From G965261055 sp965261055 [NCBI: Fibrobacteria bacterium] (GTDB lineage: Bacteria > Fibrobacterota > Fibrobacteria > UBA11236), in NCBI GenBank assembly GCA_965261055.1, contig OZ253440.1, positions 310,001-374,000 of the forward strand: a stretch of 64,000 bases of DNA, given 5' to 3'. Below are positions 25,830 through 35,155 of this stretch, piece after piece. A program made the position numbers and the translations under genes. Under the pieces are notes generated by a model, which did not search any database, had not been told where the DNA came from, and saw only the letters and a list, made by a program, of their open reading frames with translations. Positions within the stretch are counted from its first letter, which is position 1. The number at the start of each line of letters is the position of its first letter.

Positions 25830-26333
25830 TTAATTTAAAGAATGGTTATTTTTATCGTAGATTTTATTTTTTCCTTTTTTCCTTAGGTTTCTGAAAAAAA
25901 GTTGAAGTAAGTCTTTGCAATCTTCTTTCATAACTCCTTGAACTATTTCTATGGAATGACTTAAAAATTTAGGTTTTCCTAAATGGCAGACGGAATCACG
26001 AGTATCAAAGTGATGGTCTTGACATCCGAAGACAATTTTTGAGATACGGCTATTAATAATGGCACCCATACACATTGAGCAAGGTTCTAAAGTAATATAC
26101 ACAGTAGAATCATTTAAACGCCAATTTTGAATCAATTGAGAGGCAGAGCTAATTGCAATGATTTCAGCGTGAGCTGTGGCATCTTTAGTTTGTTCTACAC
26201 GGTTGTAGCCTTTTCCAATGATTGTTTCATTTTTAACAATAACAGAGCCGATAGGGACTTCATTTTGTTCCATTGCAAGAATGGCTTGATCTAATGCTCT
26301 TTTCATGAAATGAATGTCAATATCGGTAAACAT
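25830..26333 (-). CDS. tadA: tRNA-specific adenosine deaminase
   Basis: TadA converts A34 to inosine in tRNA-Arg. The 167-residue protein has the zinc motifs HAEIIAI and PCSMCMGAI and the catalytic Glu in HAE, plus VPIGSVIV near the N-terminus. Length is usual. The lptG gene lies 15 bases upstream on the same strand. Confidence 0.92.
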   Translation of the reverse strand: MFTDIDIHFMKRALDQAILAMEQNEVPIGSVIVKNETIIGKGYNRVEQTKDATAHAEIIAISSASQLIQNWRLNDSTVYITLEPCSMCMGAIINSRISKIVFGCQDHHFDTRDSVCHLGKPKFLSHSIEIVQGVMKEDCKDLLQLFFRNLRKKGKNKIYDKNNHSLN

Positions 26334-26348
26334 GAAGTATGTAAAATA

Positions 26349-27419
26349 TTAAGACCTAAGGGTTTTCAACAGTAAAATAAGGCTTGCACCACCAAAGAAA
26401 TAACAAGCCATCCATGCTGCATGAAAAGCTGAAATGATAGAATTCTCTCCAAAGGAAACAAAAATGCGAACACAAATAAAGTATGCAAAGAAAATGAGAA
26501 TAACTAGGCCAAACCTTTTTCCTAGACCAGTTTTGACTGTATTAATTGAGAGACATAATCCTAGGATAAGCATGATGAAGGAAACAAAACAATTTGCAAT
26601 TTTAAGATGCCATTGCGTTTCAAAGTAAGCATAAGATTCTCCAGCTAGTTTAAGAGTATTAATTTTTTTTCTTAGGTATGTTAAAGACATTTCATCAGGA
26701 AAGTTTCGATTGCCCACAAAATCAGTAGGTTTGGTATTTAGATTTGCTATAAACTTTGAGATGAATGCAGTAGTTTTAACTTCTTTATTTTTTTTAAAAA
26801 GCCTAACTGTCCCTTTTTTAAGGAGCCAACCATTATTATTCCATTCCATTTTATTTGCATCAATTATTTGTGTGAGGTTGCTATTTTCTTTGAATAAAAT
26901 TGAAATATTGGAGCCTGTTTGTTTTTGAACATAGTAACTTTTAAAATAGAATGTAGCTTCGGGTGCTATATAAATAAAATTAGATTTAAAATTTGCACTG
27001 TTGGAGGAGGAACGATTTTTAGGTTGAAGGATTTGGAATCTTTTGTGGTTGGCTTCTGGTAGTATATCGTTTACAAAAAATAACATGAAGCAGCTTAATA
27101 GAAGTCCAAATATTAAAATAGGTGTAAAAATTCTAAGAGTTGAAATTCCAGCAGAACGCATCGCTGTGATTTCTAGTCCAGCAGAGAGTCGACCAAGAGA
27201 GAATACAGAGGCTATAATTATAGAAATAGGTGTAATTAAATAAAGAATATGAGGAATGAAATTAAGGTAGTAAGATAAGATTTCTTTTCCAGGTCGGTTT
27301 GCCCATGTACTTGTTTTTTCAACATAATCAATGACTAAGAACAAAAAAATTAAAGAGACTACTGTAATTAGTAACAGATTTAAAAAGTGAAAGAGAGTGT
27401 AACGAGATAATTTAGACAT
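26349..27419 (-). CDS. lptG: LPS export permease, LptG-like
   Basis: LptF and LptG are the membrane subunits of the LptB2FG transporter that extracts LPS from the inner membrane. The 356-residue product has three N-terminal membrane segments, with the YrLxxh-type start (SRYTLFHFLNLLLITVVSL), LEITAMRSAGIS coupling helix, a periplasmic jellyroll domain, and three C-terminal segments. It starts 1 base after the lptF-like gene ends. Confidence 0.85.
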   Translation of the reverse strand: MSKLSRYTLFHFLNLLLITVVSLIFLFLVIDYVEKTSTWANRPGKEILSYYLNFIPHILYLITPISIIIASVFSLGRLSAGLEITAMRSAGISTLRIFTPILIFGLLLSCFMLFFVNDILPEANHKRFQILQPKNRSSSNSANFKSNFIYIAPEATFYFKSYYVQKQTGSNISILFKENSNLTQIIDANKMEWNNNGWLLKKGTVRLFKKNKEVKTTAFISKFIANLNTKPTDFVGNRNFPDEMSLTYLRKKINTLKLAGESYAYFETQWHLKIANCFVSFIMLILGLCLSINTVKTGLGKRFGLVILIFFAYFICVRIFVSFGENSIISAFHAAWMACYFFGGASLILLLKTLRS

Positions 27420-27420
27420 A

Positions 27421-28761
27421 CTATCTTGTTTTAATTAGGCTTCTGCCTTTAATGAATGTCCATATTCCTACAACAAGAATAATAAAATTTGGAGTCCACA
27501 TTGCTAGCCAAGGAGGTATAACAAGGTTATCAGCAAGGTTTTCACCTTTAAGAAGACAAACCCAATAAATTATAAATAGAAAAACACAAATTGTTGTTTC
27601 TAAAGTAATGCGTCCTCTTTTCATAACCATACCTAAAGTAGCCCCTACCAAACTAAACAAAATACAGGCAAAAGGAAGTGTTATTTTTTTATGAATTTCA
27701 ACCCAGTAACGATTGACAGTTTTTTGATAACGAATACGTTTCTTTACATAAGCGTTGAGTTCTGTTTTCAAATTGTGGATATTGCCTAATATTATTTGAT
27801 AATAGCTACGGAATAAAATTAGGCTATCTTGCATAATTTTAGACTTAGTTATTTGTATTTTTGATAAAGTGATTAAACTATCGATTTTCTGAGAGGATAA
27901 CATAGGAAGATTATTTATTAGTTTTGCGTAATAATCAGCATCTATTTGACTCTTATTCGCTCTATCAAGCATTTGACCAATAGAGAGTTCTCTATCAGAA
28001 TAGTAGTTACGCTCTGTTTTTTTGAAATCTGTGTTTATATTTTCAATTTGAGTGACTTGGTCTTTGAATGCTATTTTAAAATAGCGGTTCTTTTTGGTTT
28101 TTTGATCAACTTGAAATCGATGATTTTCGCCGTCTTTAAGTTTTAAAGACAGGTATTTACCATCTTCAGAGTAACTCATTAGGCCAAATTTAGCGATCGT
28201 AATATTAGGACGTTGGGCATTTTTGTCAAAATGATAAATTTGAATATGATAGAGAGAATTTGTTTTATAGTCAATACTATCAATCCAAATGCGATAATTC
28301 TTAAAGTCTTTAATCACTGTTCTGGGTTGTATAAACGCAGGGGAGTTTGTGCGGATAATAGCTTGTTTCATTTCCACTGAACGGTGATTTGCTTTGGGGA
28401 GTACATAATTATTAAATAAGATAAGTAAAATACAGAGGATACTACTAACAAGAGCGATAGGAAAAAGCATTCGGTAGGGGTTTATTCCGTGTGAACCTAA
28501 AGCTAAAATTTCGTTATCACTGGAAAGTCTTCCATATGCGAGTAGGGATGTGATTAAACATGACATAGGAATGGCTAAAGAGATCATCCAGGCTAGGTTT
28601 AATACAAAAATTTCTGCAATAATCCAGAAAGAGATATTTTTGGATAATACTAAATCTAATAATCGGATTAAAAAGTCAATAGAAAAAAAGAATAGTATAA
28701 TCAGTAGTGATAGAAAGAACGGTAAAAAGTGTTCTCGAAGGATGTAAAATAACAATTTCAT
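27421..28761 (-). CDS. lptF: LPS export permease, LptF-like
   Basis: The 446-residue product shares the LptF/G plan: N-terminal membrane segments, coupling helix ILALGSHGINPYRML, periplasmic beta domain, then three C-terminal segments. It is longer than LptG because of a predicted helical insert of about 80 residues (about 270-350). Which of the pair is F or G is set by length and order, not by a diagnostic residue. It is divergent from the bamD-like gene. Confidence 0.82.
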   Translation of the reverse strand: MKLLFYILREHFLPFFLSLLIILFFFSIDFLIRLLDLVLSKNISFWIIAEIFVLNLAWMISLAIPMSCLITSLLAYGRLSSDNEILALGSHGINPYRMLFPIALVSSILCILLILFNNYVLPKANHRSVEMKQAIIRTNSPAFIQPRTVIKDFKNYRIWIDSIDYKTNSLYHIQIYHFDKNAQRPNITIAKFGLMSYSEDGKYLSLKLKDGENHRFQVDQKTKKNRYFKIAFKDQVTQIENINTDFKKTERNYYSDRELSIGQMLDRANKSQIDADYYAKLINNLPMLSSQKIDSLITLSKIQITKSKIMQDSLILFRSYYQIILGNIHNLKTELNAYVKKRIRYQKTVNRYWVEIHKKITLPFACILFSLVGATLGMVMKRGRITLETTICVFLFIIYWVCLLKGENLADNLVIPPWLAMWTPNFIILVVGIWTFIKGRSLIKTR

Positions 28762-28803
28762 GGACTACAAAAATACTTATTTTATATCTTTGGTATCTAT
28801 ATT

Positions 28804-29649
28804 ATGAATATATCTTACAAAATATCTGCTTTTTTTAGATCAATACTATGTTTAATTCCAATATTATGTTTAATTCTTAGTTTGGTCTTCTTTTGGAGTT
28901 GTTCGCGCCCCTTAAATTTTTCTGAAGGCACTCCTTGCAGTGTTCGTTTGGAAATGATTTCTAGAGAATTTGAACGAGAACGGTATGTAGACGTAAGAGA
29001 GCCACTTAATAAATACGCAATTACTTGTGCTAGTCAAGATAAGTTAGACTATGCTTATTATTTGCTGGCAGAAAGTTATTACCTCTTAGAGGACTGGTCT
29101 TTGGCTGAACTAGAATACCAGTCTCTTTTGGATAATTTCCCTAATACCAAGTATAGAGAGGAGGTTACTTATAAAAAGGCTCAGAGTTTGTTTAATCAAA
29201 AATTAAGTTGGGATAGGGATCAAGAAATAGTTTATTTCTCTTTGCAAGCAAATCAATTTTTTTTAGCTGAGTATCCAGCTTCTGATTATGTATTAAAGGT
29301 ACGAAATAATATTCTAGAATTGCGTAAGATTTTAGCTAAAAGAGTTTTAGAAATAGCAAGAATATATCAACATTTTGGAAAAAATTTATCTGCTATAGTT
29401 TATTACAAAAGTTATTTGGAAGAATTTATTGATTTGGCTGATGAAGCTAAAATTTATTATAACATTGCACAGTGTTATGTAGAAATTCAACAATTCACCC
29501 AAGCAGAAGAATATTTATCTTTGGCCGAATTAAAAAAGTTAGCCTCTAGCCTTATTGAAAGCCTTCAAGATGATATTAAAAAATATCGGAAAGAGGAACA
29601 AATTAAAAAGGATAAAGAGGTTCAAAAACAATATTTTGAAAAACTTTAG
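28804..29649 (+). CDS. bamD: BamD-like outer-membrane assembly lipoprotein
   Basis: The protein has a signal peptide with lipobox WSC (about residue 33) and tetratricopeptide-like helices: LLAESYYLLEDWSLAELEYQ, then DNFPNTKYREEVTYKKAQSL, as in BamD/YfiO. BamD is the essential helical lipoprotein of the BAM complex. The last about 30 residues are a charged helix. The next gene (an outer-membrane protein) overlaps its 3' end. Confidence 0.85.
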   Translation: MNISYKISAFFRSILCLIPILCLILSLVFFWSCSRPLNFSEGTPCSVRLEMISREFERERYVDVREPLNKYAITCASQDKLDYAYYLLAESYYLLEDWSLAELEYQSLLDNFPNTKYREEVTYKKAQSLFNQKLSWDRDQEIVYFSLQANQFFLAEYPASDYVLKVRNNILELRKILAKRVLEIARIYQHFGKNLSAIVYYKSYLEEFIDLADEAKIYYNIAQCYVEIQQFTQAEEYLSLAELKKLASSLIESLQDDIKKYRKEEQIKKDKEVQKQYFEKL

Positions 29650-30577
29650 AGTTTTTTTCCTCCTTTTCTTTGTTCTTACTTTCGTAAATGTATTTTCGCA
29701 AGAGAAGATAACATCTGCTAAAAAATCAGTTCCAAAAAGCGATGCATTTAAAGTTCAATCTAAATCTACTTTAAAGAAAACATCTTTTTGGGAGTATTTT
29801 AAGGTTAAGTTCTCTTTGGGTTTACAACTTAATTCATTTGATCAAAAAGAAATACTCCAAAATTATTTATCGGATGTAAGGGATTCTATTTTTACAAGGG
29901 ATAGTCTTTTAGTACAAAATAGTAGGGACTCTTTAATTCCAAATCGTGGTACAGTTATCGAAAATTTTGATTTAATTCAAATTTTAATTCCTCTTCGTTT
30001 GGAATTGCATTTGGAGGTTAGTCCTTGGTTTGAACCATTACTTTCTTTATCTTACAACAATTTAAATAACTTTATTTTATCTAATGCAGCTATTTTAAGT
30101 GAGCAAAGTCCTAGTCAGTTTGTTAACTCTAATTTAACTTTAGGTGGAAATTTAAGCTCTTCCAATTATAACTTTACAGCGAGTTCTCTTTTATTAGGAA
30201 CTGGCTTTAGAATTCATATCTCTGAAAACATTATTTATGCAGAAGTAAAACGCCCTCTTTTTGTTCAATTAGAGTTTTTATGGAATTTAGGTTTCTCTGA
30301 ATTAAATTTGGATGAACATTCAATATATGATCGTCGGTTGTTTGCTAGAGTCGGTTACAATGTATCTGTTGGAACTTATCTAATTGATTTATGGGGTATT
30401 ATTGGAGTAGAATCTATAGTAAGTTTATCTTCTAGTACTTTTCGCTCTGAACAATCTTTACGAGATTTAGCTATTGTTAATAGAGAGAGAGATTATTTTA
30501 ACGAAAGAAGTTGGTCATTTACTAATTTAGGTGTTCAGTTCTTTTTTTATTATGATCCGGTTATTTTCAAAAAATAG
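29636..30577 (+). CDS. Outer-membrane barrel-like protein
   Basis: From a TTG at 29636 the product begins with a signal peptide (LKNFRVFFLLFFVLTFVNVFS) and has a beta-rich body with SLGLQLNSF and LSYNNLNNF segments. It overlaps bamD by 14 bases. No ATG lies near the signal peptide, so the TTG start is chosen for that reason. Function is unknown; the link to BAM is only positional. Confidence 0.6.
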   Translation: MKNFRVFFLLFFVLTFVNVFSQEKITSAKKSVPKSDAFKVQSKSTLKKTSFWEYFKVKFSLGLQLNSFDQKEILQNYLSDVRDSIFTRDSLLVQNSRDSLIPNRGTVIENFDLIQILIPLRLELHLEVSPWFEPLLSLSYNNLNNFILSNAAILSEQSPSQFVNSNLTLGGNLSSSNYNFTASSLLLGTGFRIHISENIIYAEVKRPLFVQLEFLWNLGFSELNLDEHSIYDRRLFARVGYNVSVGTYLIDLWGIIGVESIVSLSSSTFRSEQSLRDLAIVNRERDYFNERSWSFTNLGVQFFFYYDPVIFKK

Positions 30578-30616
30578 CTAGACGAAACTTTATTTTTTCA
30601 TTACTTTGGATTGCAT

Positions 30617-31405
30617 ATGATTATTAAACGACAAATAGTACCTAATTTTTTTACAGGCATGAACTTTATTCTAGGTTTATGCGTTATTTTAATTGTAACG
30701 GGATCTCAAACCGATAGTTTTGTAGTTTCTTGGGTTACAAAGAGTCCTTTTATGCTTGGTGCTTGGATGATTCTTTGGAGTGTAAATATGGATAAGATGG
30801 ATGGTTTAACAGCTAGGTTAATGAATGCATCTTCTGATTTTGGAGCTGAATTTGATAGTTTGGCAGACTTGTTGACTTTTGGAATTTCTCCAGCTATGTT
30901 AGTCTTTTATTATACTAAATCAATTAATCCATTGTGGTTTAATAATCACAAAGTTTTGATGTTTGTTGCTTTAGTTGTATATGCAATTTTTACGGCAATG
31001 CGTTTAGCTCGTTTCAATTCAGATCCTTGTACAAAACTTAATCGTTCATTTTTTACAGGACTTCCTTCAACTGTTGCTGGAGGGCTTGTTGCTTTAGTTG
31101 TTATATTATTTGATCAATATGAATTGTATAAGATGGGTTCTAGTGCTATGAGTATTCTACCGAGCTTATTGATTGCTTGTGGTCTTGCTATGGTTAGTCC
31201 TTTTCTTTTACCTAAATTGGCTCGTAGAAAAAGAGTTGTATTAAATTTTATGCAGACTATTTTAGTTGTGTTTGGTTATATTTTTAGTTTTGGAATGCTT
31301 TTTCCAGAATATTTATTTACAATTATTGTGATGTATACAATAGGTGGGTTTTTGTATTCTTTTATTAATAGATCAAAGATTGATGAAGAATTTTTAGAAT
31401 CATAA
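30617..31405 (+). CDS. pssA: CDP-diacylglycerol--serine O-phosphatidyltransferase
   Basis: PssA makes phosphatidylserine, the precursor of phosphatidylethanolamine. The CDP-alcohol phosphotransferase motif DG..AR..8..G...D...D is present as MDGLTARLMNASSDFGAEFD followed by SLAD. Several membrane segments surround it. ATG 30617 is used; TTG 30611 is also in frame. Its stop overlaps the cysM start (TAATG). Confidence 0.88.
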   Translation: MIIKRQIVPNFFTGMNFILGLCVILIVTGSQTDSFVVSWVTKSPFMLGAWMILWSVNMDKMDGLTARLMNASSDFGAEFDSLADLLTFGISPAMLVFYYTKSINPLWFNNHKVLMFVALVVYAIFTAMRLARFNSDPCTKLNRSFFTGLPSTVAGGLVALVVILFDQYELYKMGSSAMSILPSLLIACGLAMVSPFLLPKLARRKRVVLNFMQTILVVFGYIFSFGMLFPEYLFTIIVMYTIGGFLYSFINRSKIDEEFLES

Positions 31406-32292
31406 TGTCTTTATTTAGAGCAACGGATTTAATTGGAAATACTCCATTAATAGATTTGAGTCAGTTTGTAAATCATTCAGGCGTTTCTTTGTATGGAAAA
31501 CTAGAAGGAAATAACCCTGGAGGAAGTGTTAAAGATCGTCCAGCTTTATCAATGTTTGTAGAAGCTGAAAAGCGGGGTCAAATTAGCCCTAAAACACAGT
31601 TGATTGAAGCAACGAGTGGTAACACAGGTATTGCTTTGGCAATGATAGCAGTGATGAAAGGTTATTGTATAGAATTAGTTATGCCTGAAAATGCATCGTC
31701 TGAGCGTATTACTACAATGAGAGCTTATGGAGCAAAAGTAACATTAACTTCTAAAGAGTTATCTATGGAAGGAGCTATTGATTATACTCGTTCTAAAGTT
31801 AAAAATGAAGGTTATTTTTCGTTTGATCAATTTTCTAATCCAGATAATTATTTAGCTCATTATAAAACTACAGGTCCTGAAATTTGGGAACAGACACAAC
31901 AAAAAGTCACTCATTTTGTTTCAGCAATGGGAACGACGGGTACGATAATGGGTGTGTCGAGATTTTTAAAGGAACAAAATCCAAAAATACAGATTGTAGG
32001 AGCTCAGCCACAAGAAGGCTCTTCAATTCCTGGAATTCGTCGTTGGTCTTTAGAATATTTACCTAAAATTTTTGAAGAGGAACGTGTAGATCGTAAAATA
32101 GATGTCTCTGAACAAGACGCTATTCAAAAAACACGAGATTTGGCTTTAAAGCAAGGTATTTTAGCTGGAATGAGTTCTGGAGGTGCTTTGTACTGTGCTT
32201 TAAAAGTAGCGAACGAAATAGATTCGGGTTGTATTGTCAGTATTATTTGTGATAGAGGTGACCGCTATTTATCAACGTCACTTTTTACTTAG
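31405..32292 (+). CDS. cysM: Cysteine synthase B
   Basis: CysM makes cysteine from O-acetylserine with sulfide or thiosulfate, using PLP. The PLP lysine lies in NNPGGSVKDRPA, the substrate loop in EATSGNTGIA, and SAMGTTGTIMG is the phosphate-binding glycine loop. At 295 residues it is of CysM rather than CysK length. Its start overlaps the pssA stop. Confidence 0.9.
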   Translation: MSLFRATDLIGNTPLIDLSQFVNHSGVSLYGKLEGNNPGGSVKDRPALSMFVEAEKRGQISPKTQLIEATSGNTGIALAMIAVMKGYCIELVMPENASSERITTMRAYGAKVTLTSKELSMEGAIDYTRSKVKNEGYFSFDQFSNPDNYLAHYKTTGPEIWEQTQQKVTHFVSAMGTTGTIMGVSRFLKEQNPKIQIVGAQPQEGSSIPGIRRWSLEYLPKIFEEERVDRKIDVSEQDAIQKTRDLALKQGILAGMSSGGALYCALKVANEIDSGCIVSIICDRGDRYLSTSLFT

Positions 32293-32320
32293 AAATAAAA
32301 TTTATCTTATAGGAAAAAAA

Positions 32321-32632
32321 ATGAAAACACATTTAGAAGAAATGAAACAAGAGTTAGCATTAGGCAAAGCACAGCTCTTAGATGTTCGCGAATTAAATGA
32401 ATGGAACGAAGGACATTTAGTATTAGCTAAATTGACTCCTTTAAGTCAATTGGAAGAAGGAGAAACCTTTGAAGATTTAAAACGAGAGACTAAAACATAT
32501 TTACATTGTCGTAGTGGTAGTCGAGTGCATGTTGCTTTCCCTGTATTACGTGATTTAGGTTTTAATGATCTTATTCCATTGAACGAAGGTTTTGATGATC
32601 TTGTAAGTGAAGGTTTTGAACATCATGGGTAA
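32321..32632 (+). CDS. Rhodanese-like sulfurtransferase
   Basis: The 103-residue single-domain protein has the rhodanese elements LLDVRELNEWNEGHL and active-site loop HCRSGSR with the catalytic Cys. The start at 32321 follows AGGAAA and gives a normal single-domain length. It lies between cysM and osmC, and overlaps osmC by 8 bases, suggesting a sulfur/thiol operon. Confidence 0.85.
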   Translation: MKTHLEEMKQELALGKAQLLDVRELNEWNEGHLVLAKLTPLSQLEEGETFEDLKRETKTYLHCRSGSRVHVAFPVLRDLGFNDLIPLNEGFDDLVSEGFEHHG

Positions 32633-33038
32633 AATTAATTTAAATCGATTACAGGGTTTTTCTTTTGAGGCTGAGAATTCATTAGGTTTTAAAACAACCT
32701 TAGATGGGTCTGTATCCATTGGTGGAAACGACAAAGGTTTTCGCCCCATGGAAATGCTGTTGATTGGCCTAGGAGGCTGTAGTGCTTTTGATGTGCTTTC
32801 TATTTTACAAAAGCAAAGACAAAATCCTACAGATTTTTCTATTACAGTGGATGGAGAAAGATCGGATGATATTCCTTCTGTATATACAAATATACATGTT
32901 ATTTTTTCAATTGCTGGGGAAGTCTCTGAAAAACATGCTGAAAAAGCCATAGAATTGTCTATGGAAAAATATTGTTCTGTCGCTAAAATGCTGGGACAAA
33001 TGGCAAAGATTTCTTGGGAATTTAAACTTTTAGGATAG
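32625..33038 (+). CDS. OsmC-family peroxiredoxin-like protein
   Basis: The 137-residue product has the OsmC/YhfA layout: GGNDKGFRPMEMLLIGLGGCSAFD with the reactive Cys, and a second conserved Cys in EKYCSVAKML. OsmC proteins reduce organic hydroperoxides. The start at 32625 is taken because the family homology starts there. Confidence 0.85.
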   Translation: MGKINLNRLQGFSFEAENSLGFKTTLDGSVSIGGNDKGFRPMEMLLIGLGGCSAFDVLSILQKQRQNPTDFSITVDGERSDDIPSVYTNIHVIFSIAGEVSEKHAEKAIELSMEKYCSVAKMLGQMAKISWEFKLLG

Positions 33039-33084
33039 TTGCTTAATTTGTGCGATATATAACTGGGTAATTTCTACTACTGTA

Positions 33085-33756
33085 TTATTTTTCAATCTTA
33101 AAAGTGAAATTGTAAATAGGGCGACCTTCTTGAAGGTATCTTTTTTCAAAAAGAGTTTGGATTTCTCGGTGTTTTTGAGGTTCTTCAATAGGTATAATCC
33201 AATTGAGTTCTTGAAAAATTTCCATTGAGCTTTGATGGTATTCTTGGTGATCCGTTCTCCAATAAAATGAAGCATTAGGCAAAGCAACCCTTTTGATCTG
33301 TTCTAAGTAGATATGTTGTAAAAGTCTGTTTTTTAAGTGCTTTTTTTTGGGCCATGGATCTGGAAAATACATATGAAAAGCTTTTATCGTGTTAGGTTTT
33401 AAATAATCTCTTAAAAAATAAAAAGCATCTCCATGTAGTAGGAGTGCGTGTGGTGGTGGGTCATTTTTTTGTAGTTTCTTAGCTGCAATGTAGGCAACTC
33501 TTGGATTTTGCTCTATTGCAATGAAAGATGTTTTTGGATACTGTTTACAATAACTTTTAGAGAAATTTCCTTTCCCACAACCGATTTCAATTTCAATTGA
33601 ACCTTCTTGTTTTAAGTAGGTTTTTAAATCAATTGGTTTATAGGGTGACTCTTCTTTGGGCAATAAAAAAGGTTTACCAAGAGAATTGACCGTTGTTGTC
33701 AAATGATAGAAGTTTGGGATGTCGTGAGAGGGTTTGAGTGCTCGGATAAATTCCAT
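33085..33756 (-). CDS. trmB: tRNA (guanine-N7-)-methyltransferase
   Basis: TrmB methylates G46 of tRNA with SAM. The 223-residue protein has the SAM loop IEIGCGKGNFS, FIAIEQNPRVAY, and the family hallmark MYFPDPWPKKKHLKNRL. Length is normal. It is transcribed away from ssrA and converges on osmC. Confidence 0.92.
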   Translation of the reverse strand: MEFIRALKPSHDIPNFYHLTTTVNSLGKPFLLPKEESPYKPIDLKTYLKQEGSIEIEIGCGKGNFSKSYCKQYPKTSFIAIEQNPRVAYIAAKKLQKNDPPPHALLLHGDAFYFLRDYLKPNTIKAFHMYFPDPWPKKKHLKNRLLQHIYLEQIKRVALPNASFYWRTDHQEYHQSSMEIFQELNWIIPIEEPQKHREIQTLFEKRYLQEGRPIYNFTFKIEK

Positions 33757-33860
33757 AGGGTAAGAAAATTTAAGATTTAAAAAACAAAGATAATAAATGA
33801 TTTTTTTAAATTTACATTATTTAAGTATAATTTTTTCTAAATTAAGTAGCTTATACATAA

Positions 33861-34229
33861 GGGGGTGTCTAGGTTTCGACGGGTAAAGGAGACCAATAGT
33901 TGCATGTAGAGGACTCGGTTGGCCTCTTAAAAAAACCGTAAAACAAATAAATGCAGAAGATCAATCTTACGCATTGGCTGCCTAGTTACTAAGTAACTAG
34001 CAACCACGATTTCTGTTTTTTGTGCTTAAGGGGAAACGGAAGTCGTCATAACACTTGAGATCGGTATTTAGATTTGTTGAAGTCTATTTATTTAAATTTT
34101 CGACTAGTTAAATTGTTTCACATCGACTCTCAGGATGGCAATTTAGTGAAATTTAAGCGAGAGGAAAACATGTAGGAACGTTTGCAATTTTTGATTCGGA
34201 CGCGGGTTCGATTCCCGCCATCTCCACCA
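33861..34229 (+). ncRNA. ssrA: Transfer-messenger RNA (tmRNA)
   Basis: The 5' end GGGGGTG pairs with CATCTCC before the 3' ACCA, giving the tRNA-like acceptor, and GTTCGATTC forms the T-loop. The tag frame GCA (33953) to TAG (33983-33985) encodes AEDQSYALAA, with the YALAA end recognised by ClpXP. The exact resume codon is taken as GCA. The last 24 bases are supplied by the 64-bp attL repeat of the integrated element. Confidence 0.95.
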
Positions 34230-34269
34230 AGTCGTTTAACGAACTTAAACGGCTTTTTTTGTGTCTATT
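34206..34269 (+). repeat. attL of the ssrA-integrated phage element
   Basis: This 64-bp sequence (GTTCGATTCCCGCC...TGTCTATT) is repeated exactly at 62333-62396. It contains the tmRNA T-arm, acceptor and terminator, so integration keeps the gene intact. Confidence 0.95.
34231..34260 (+). terminator. Terminator of ssrA within attL
   Basis: GTCGTTTAA pairs with TTAAACGGC (loop CGAAC, one T-G pair), followed by seven further T. The same sequence occurs at attR. Confidence 0.9.
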
Positions 34270-34376
34270 TTTATAAAATAATGCTTTTGAATGAGTTAAT
34301 AGCAAATATAAGTAACCACAAACAACCACAATCAAACACTGAAGACCTCCTATATCCAATTTTAGGATTGCAAAAT

Positions 34377-34398
34377 ACGGGCAGTTTACGGGCAGTTT
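34377..34398 (+). repeat. Tandem 11-bp repeat, putative integrase arm site
   Basis: ACGGGCAGTTT occurs twice in tandem about 150 bases inside attL. A third copy with the same left flank (AAAATACGGGCAGTTT) lies at about 62271-62286 by the integrase start near attR. Repeats at both ends of the element fit arm-type binding sites. Confidence 0.5.
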
Positions 34399-34435
34399 AT
34401 GGATAATTTTCAATTTTAAAAATAGGAGTTCTACT

Positions 34436-35155
34436 ATACATTATACAATAAATATAAATCAACTACAAGTTGTTCAATTTAACAAAGAAAATGAGACTAA
34501 TTTAGATCTTGTAGATTCTTGTATAATAGACTTTCTGTGTAAAAAATTTGCTACAACATCAATTGATAAATTGATTTTTGATAATGAAGAATATAGTTGG
34601 ATAGCTCATTCAATGATGATGTCAGAAATGCCTCTTTTGGGCATAAATACAAAAATTTCTTTGATTAGAAGATTGAACAAATTAATTGCTTTAAAGGTTA
34701 TAAAAAAGCAACTAATTGAGAATAGAAGTTGGTATTCTGCTGGTGAAAATTGGGATTATTTTTTTGCTCAAGGGGTATCTTCAAAGATAGAGAGGGGTAT
34801 CTCAAAAGATACACTAGGGGTATCTTCAAAGATACACTATAATAGTAAAAGGAGTATATTAAAATCTACAATAGAAAAAGTAAACCAAAAAGAAAAATTT
34901 CAAAAACCAAGTTTAGAAGAAATAAAAAATGAAATCAAAAATAAAAAACATGATTTAGTGGATGCAGATATTTTTTTTAATCACTACGAAACAATCGATT
35001 GGATGGTTGGAAAAAATAAAATGAAAAATTGGGGTTCTGCCATTTCTGGATGGCAGTCTAGAGAAAAGAAGAAACAAATAACAACACAAAGCAACAGGAA
35101 ATATATGAATAACGAGTTAAGTGAAGATGACATTGATAGAATTTTAAATAAATGA
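34436..35155 (+). CDS. Phage replication initiation protein (DnaD/O-like), ATA start proposed
   Basis: The frame is open from 34382 and the protein-like sequence INQLQVVQFNKENE...VDSCIIDFL begins just after AGGAG (34424-34428). No ATG, GTG or TTG lies in frame before a TTG at 34571; ATA at 34436 sits 7 bases after the SD. N-terminal winged-helix-like part, variable linker with repeated GVSSKI, then a C-terminal DIFFNHYETIDWM...WGSAISGWQSRE segment typical of phage replication proteins that work with a helicase loader. It overlaps the loader gene by ATGA. Confidence 0.7.
   Translation: MHYTININQLQVVQFNKENETNLDLVDSCIIDFLCKKFATTSIDKLIFDNEEYSWIAHSMMMSEMPLLGINTKISLIRRLNKLIALKVIKKQLIENRSWYSAGENWDYFFAQGVSSKIERGISKDTLGVSSKIHYNSKRSILKSTIEKVNQKEKFQKPSLEEIKNEIKNKKHDLVDADIFFNHYETIDWMVGKNKMKNWGSAISGWQSREKKKQITTQSNRKYMNNELSEDDIDRILNK

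Noticed and set aside
33030-33287. Minus-strand frame inside trmB
   Set aside because: It overlaps trmB in another frame and has no features of its own.
34153-34413. Minus-strand frame across the tmRNA end and attL
   Set aside because: It translates ssrA, the terminator and the arm repeats; no ribosome site.
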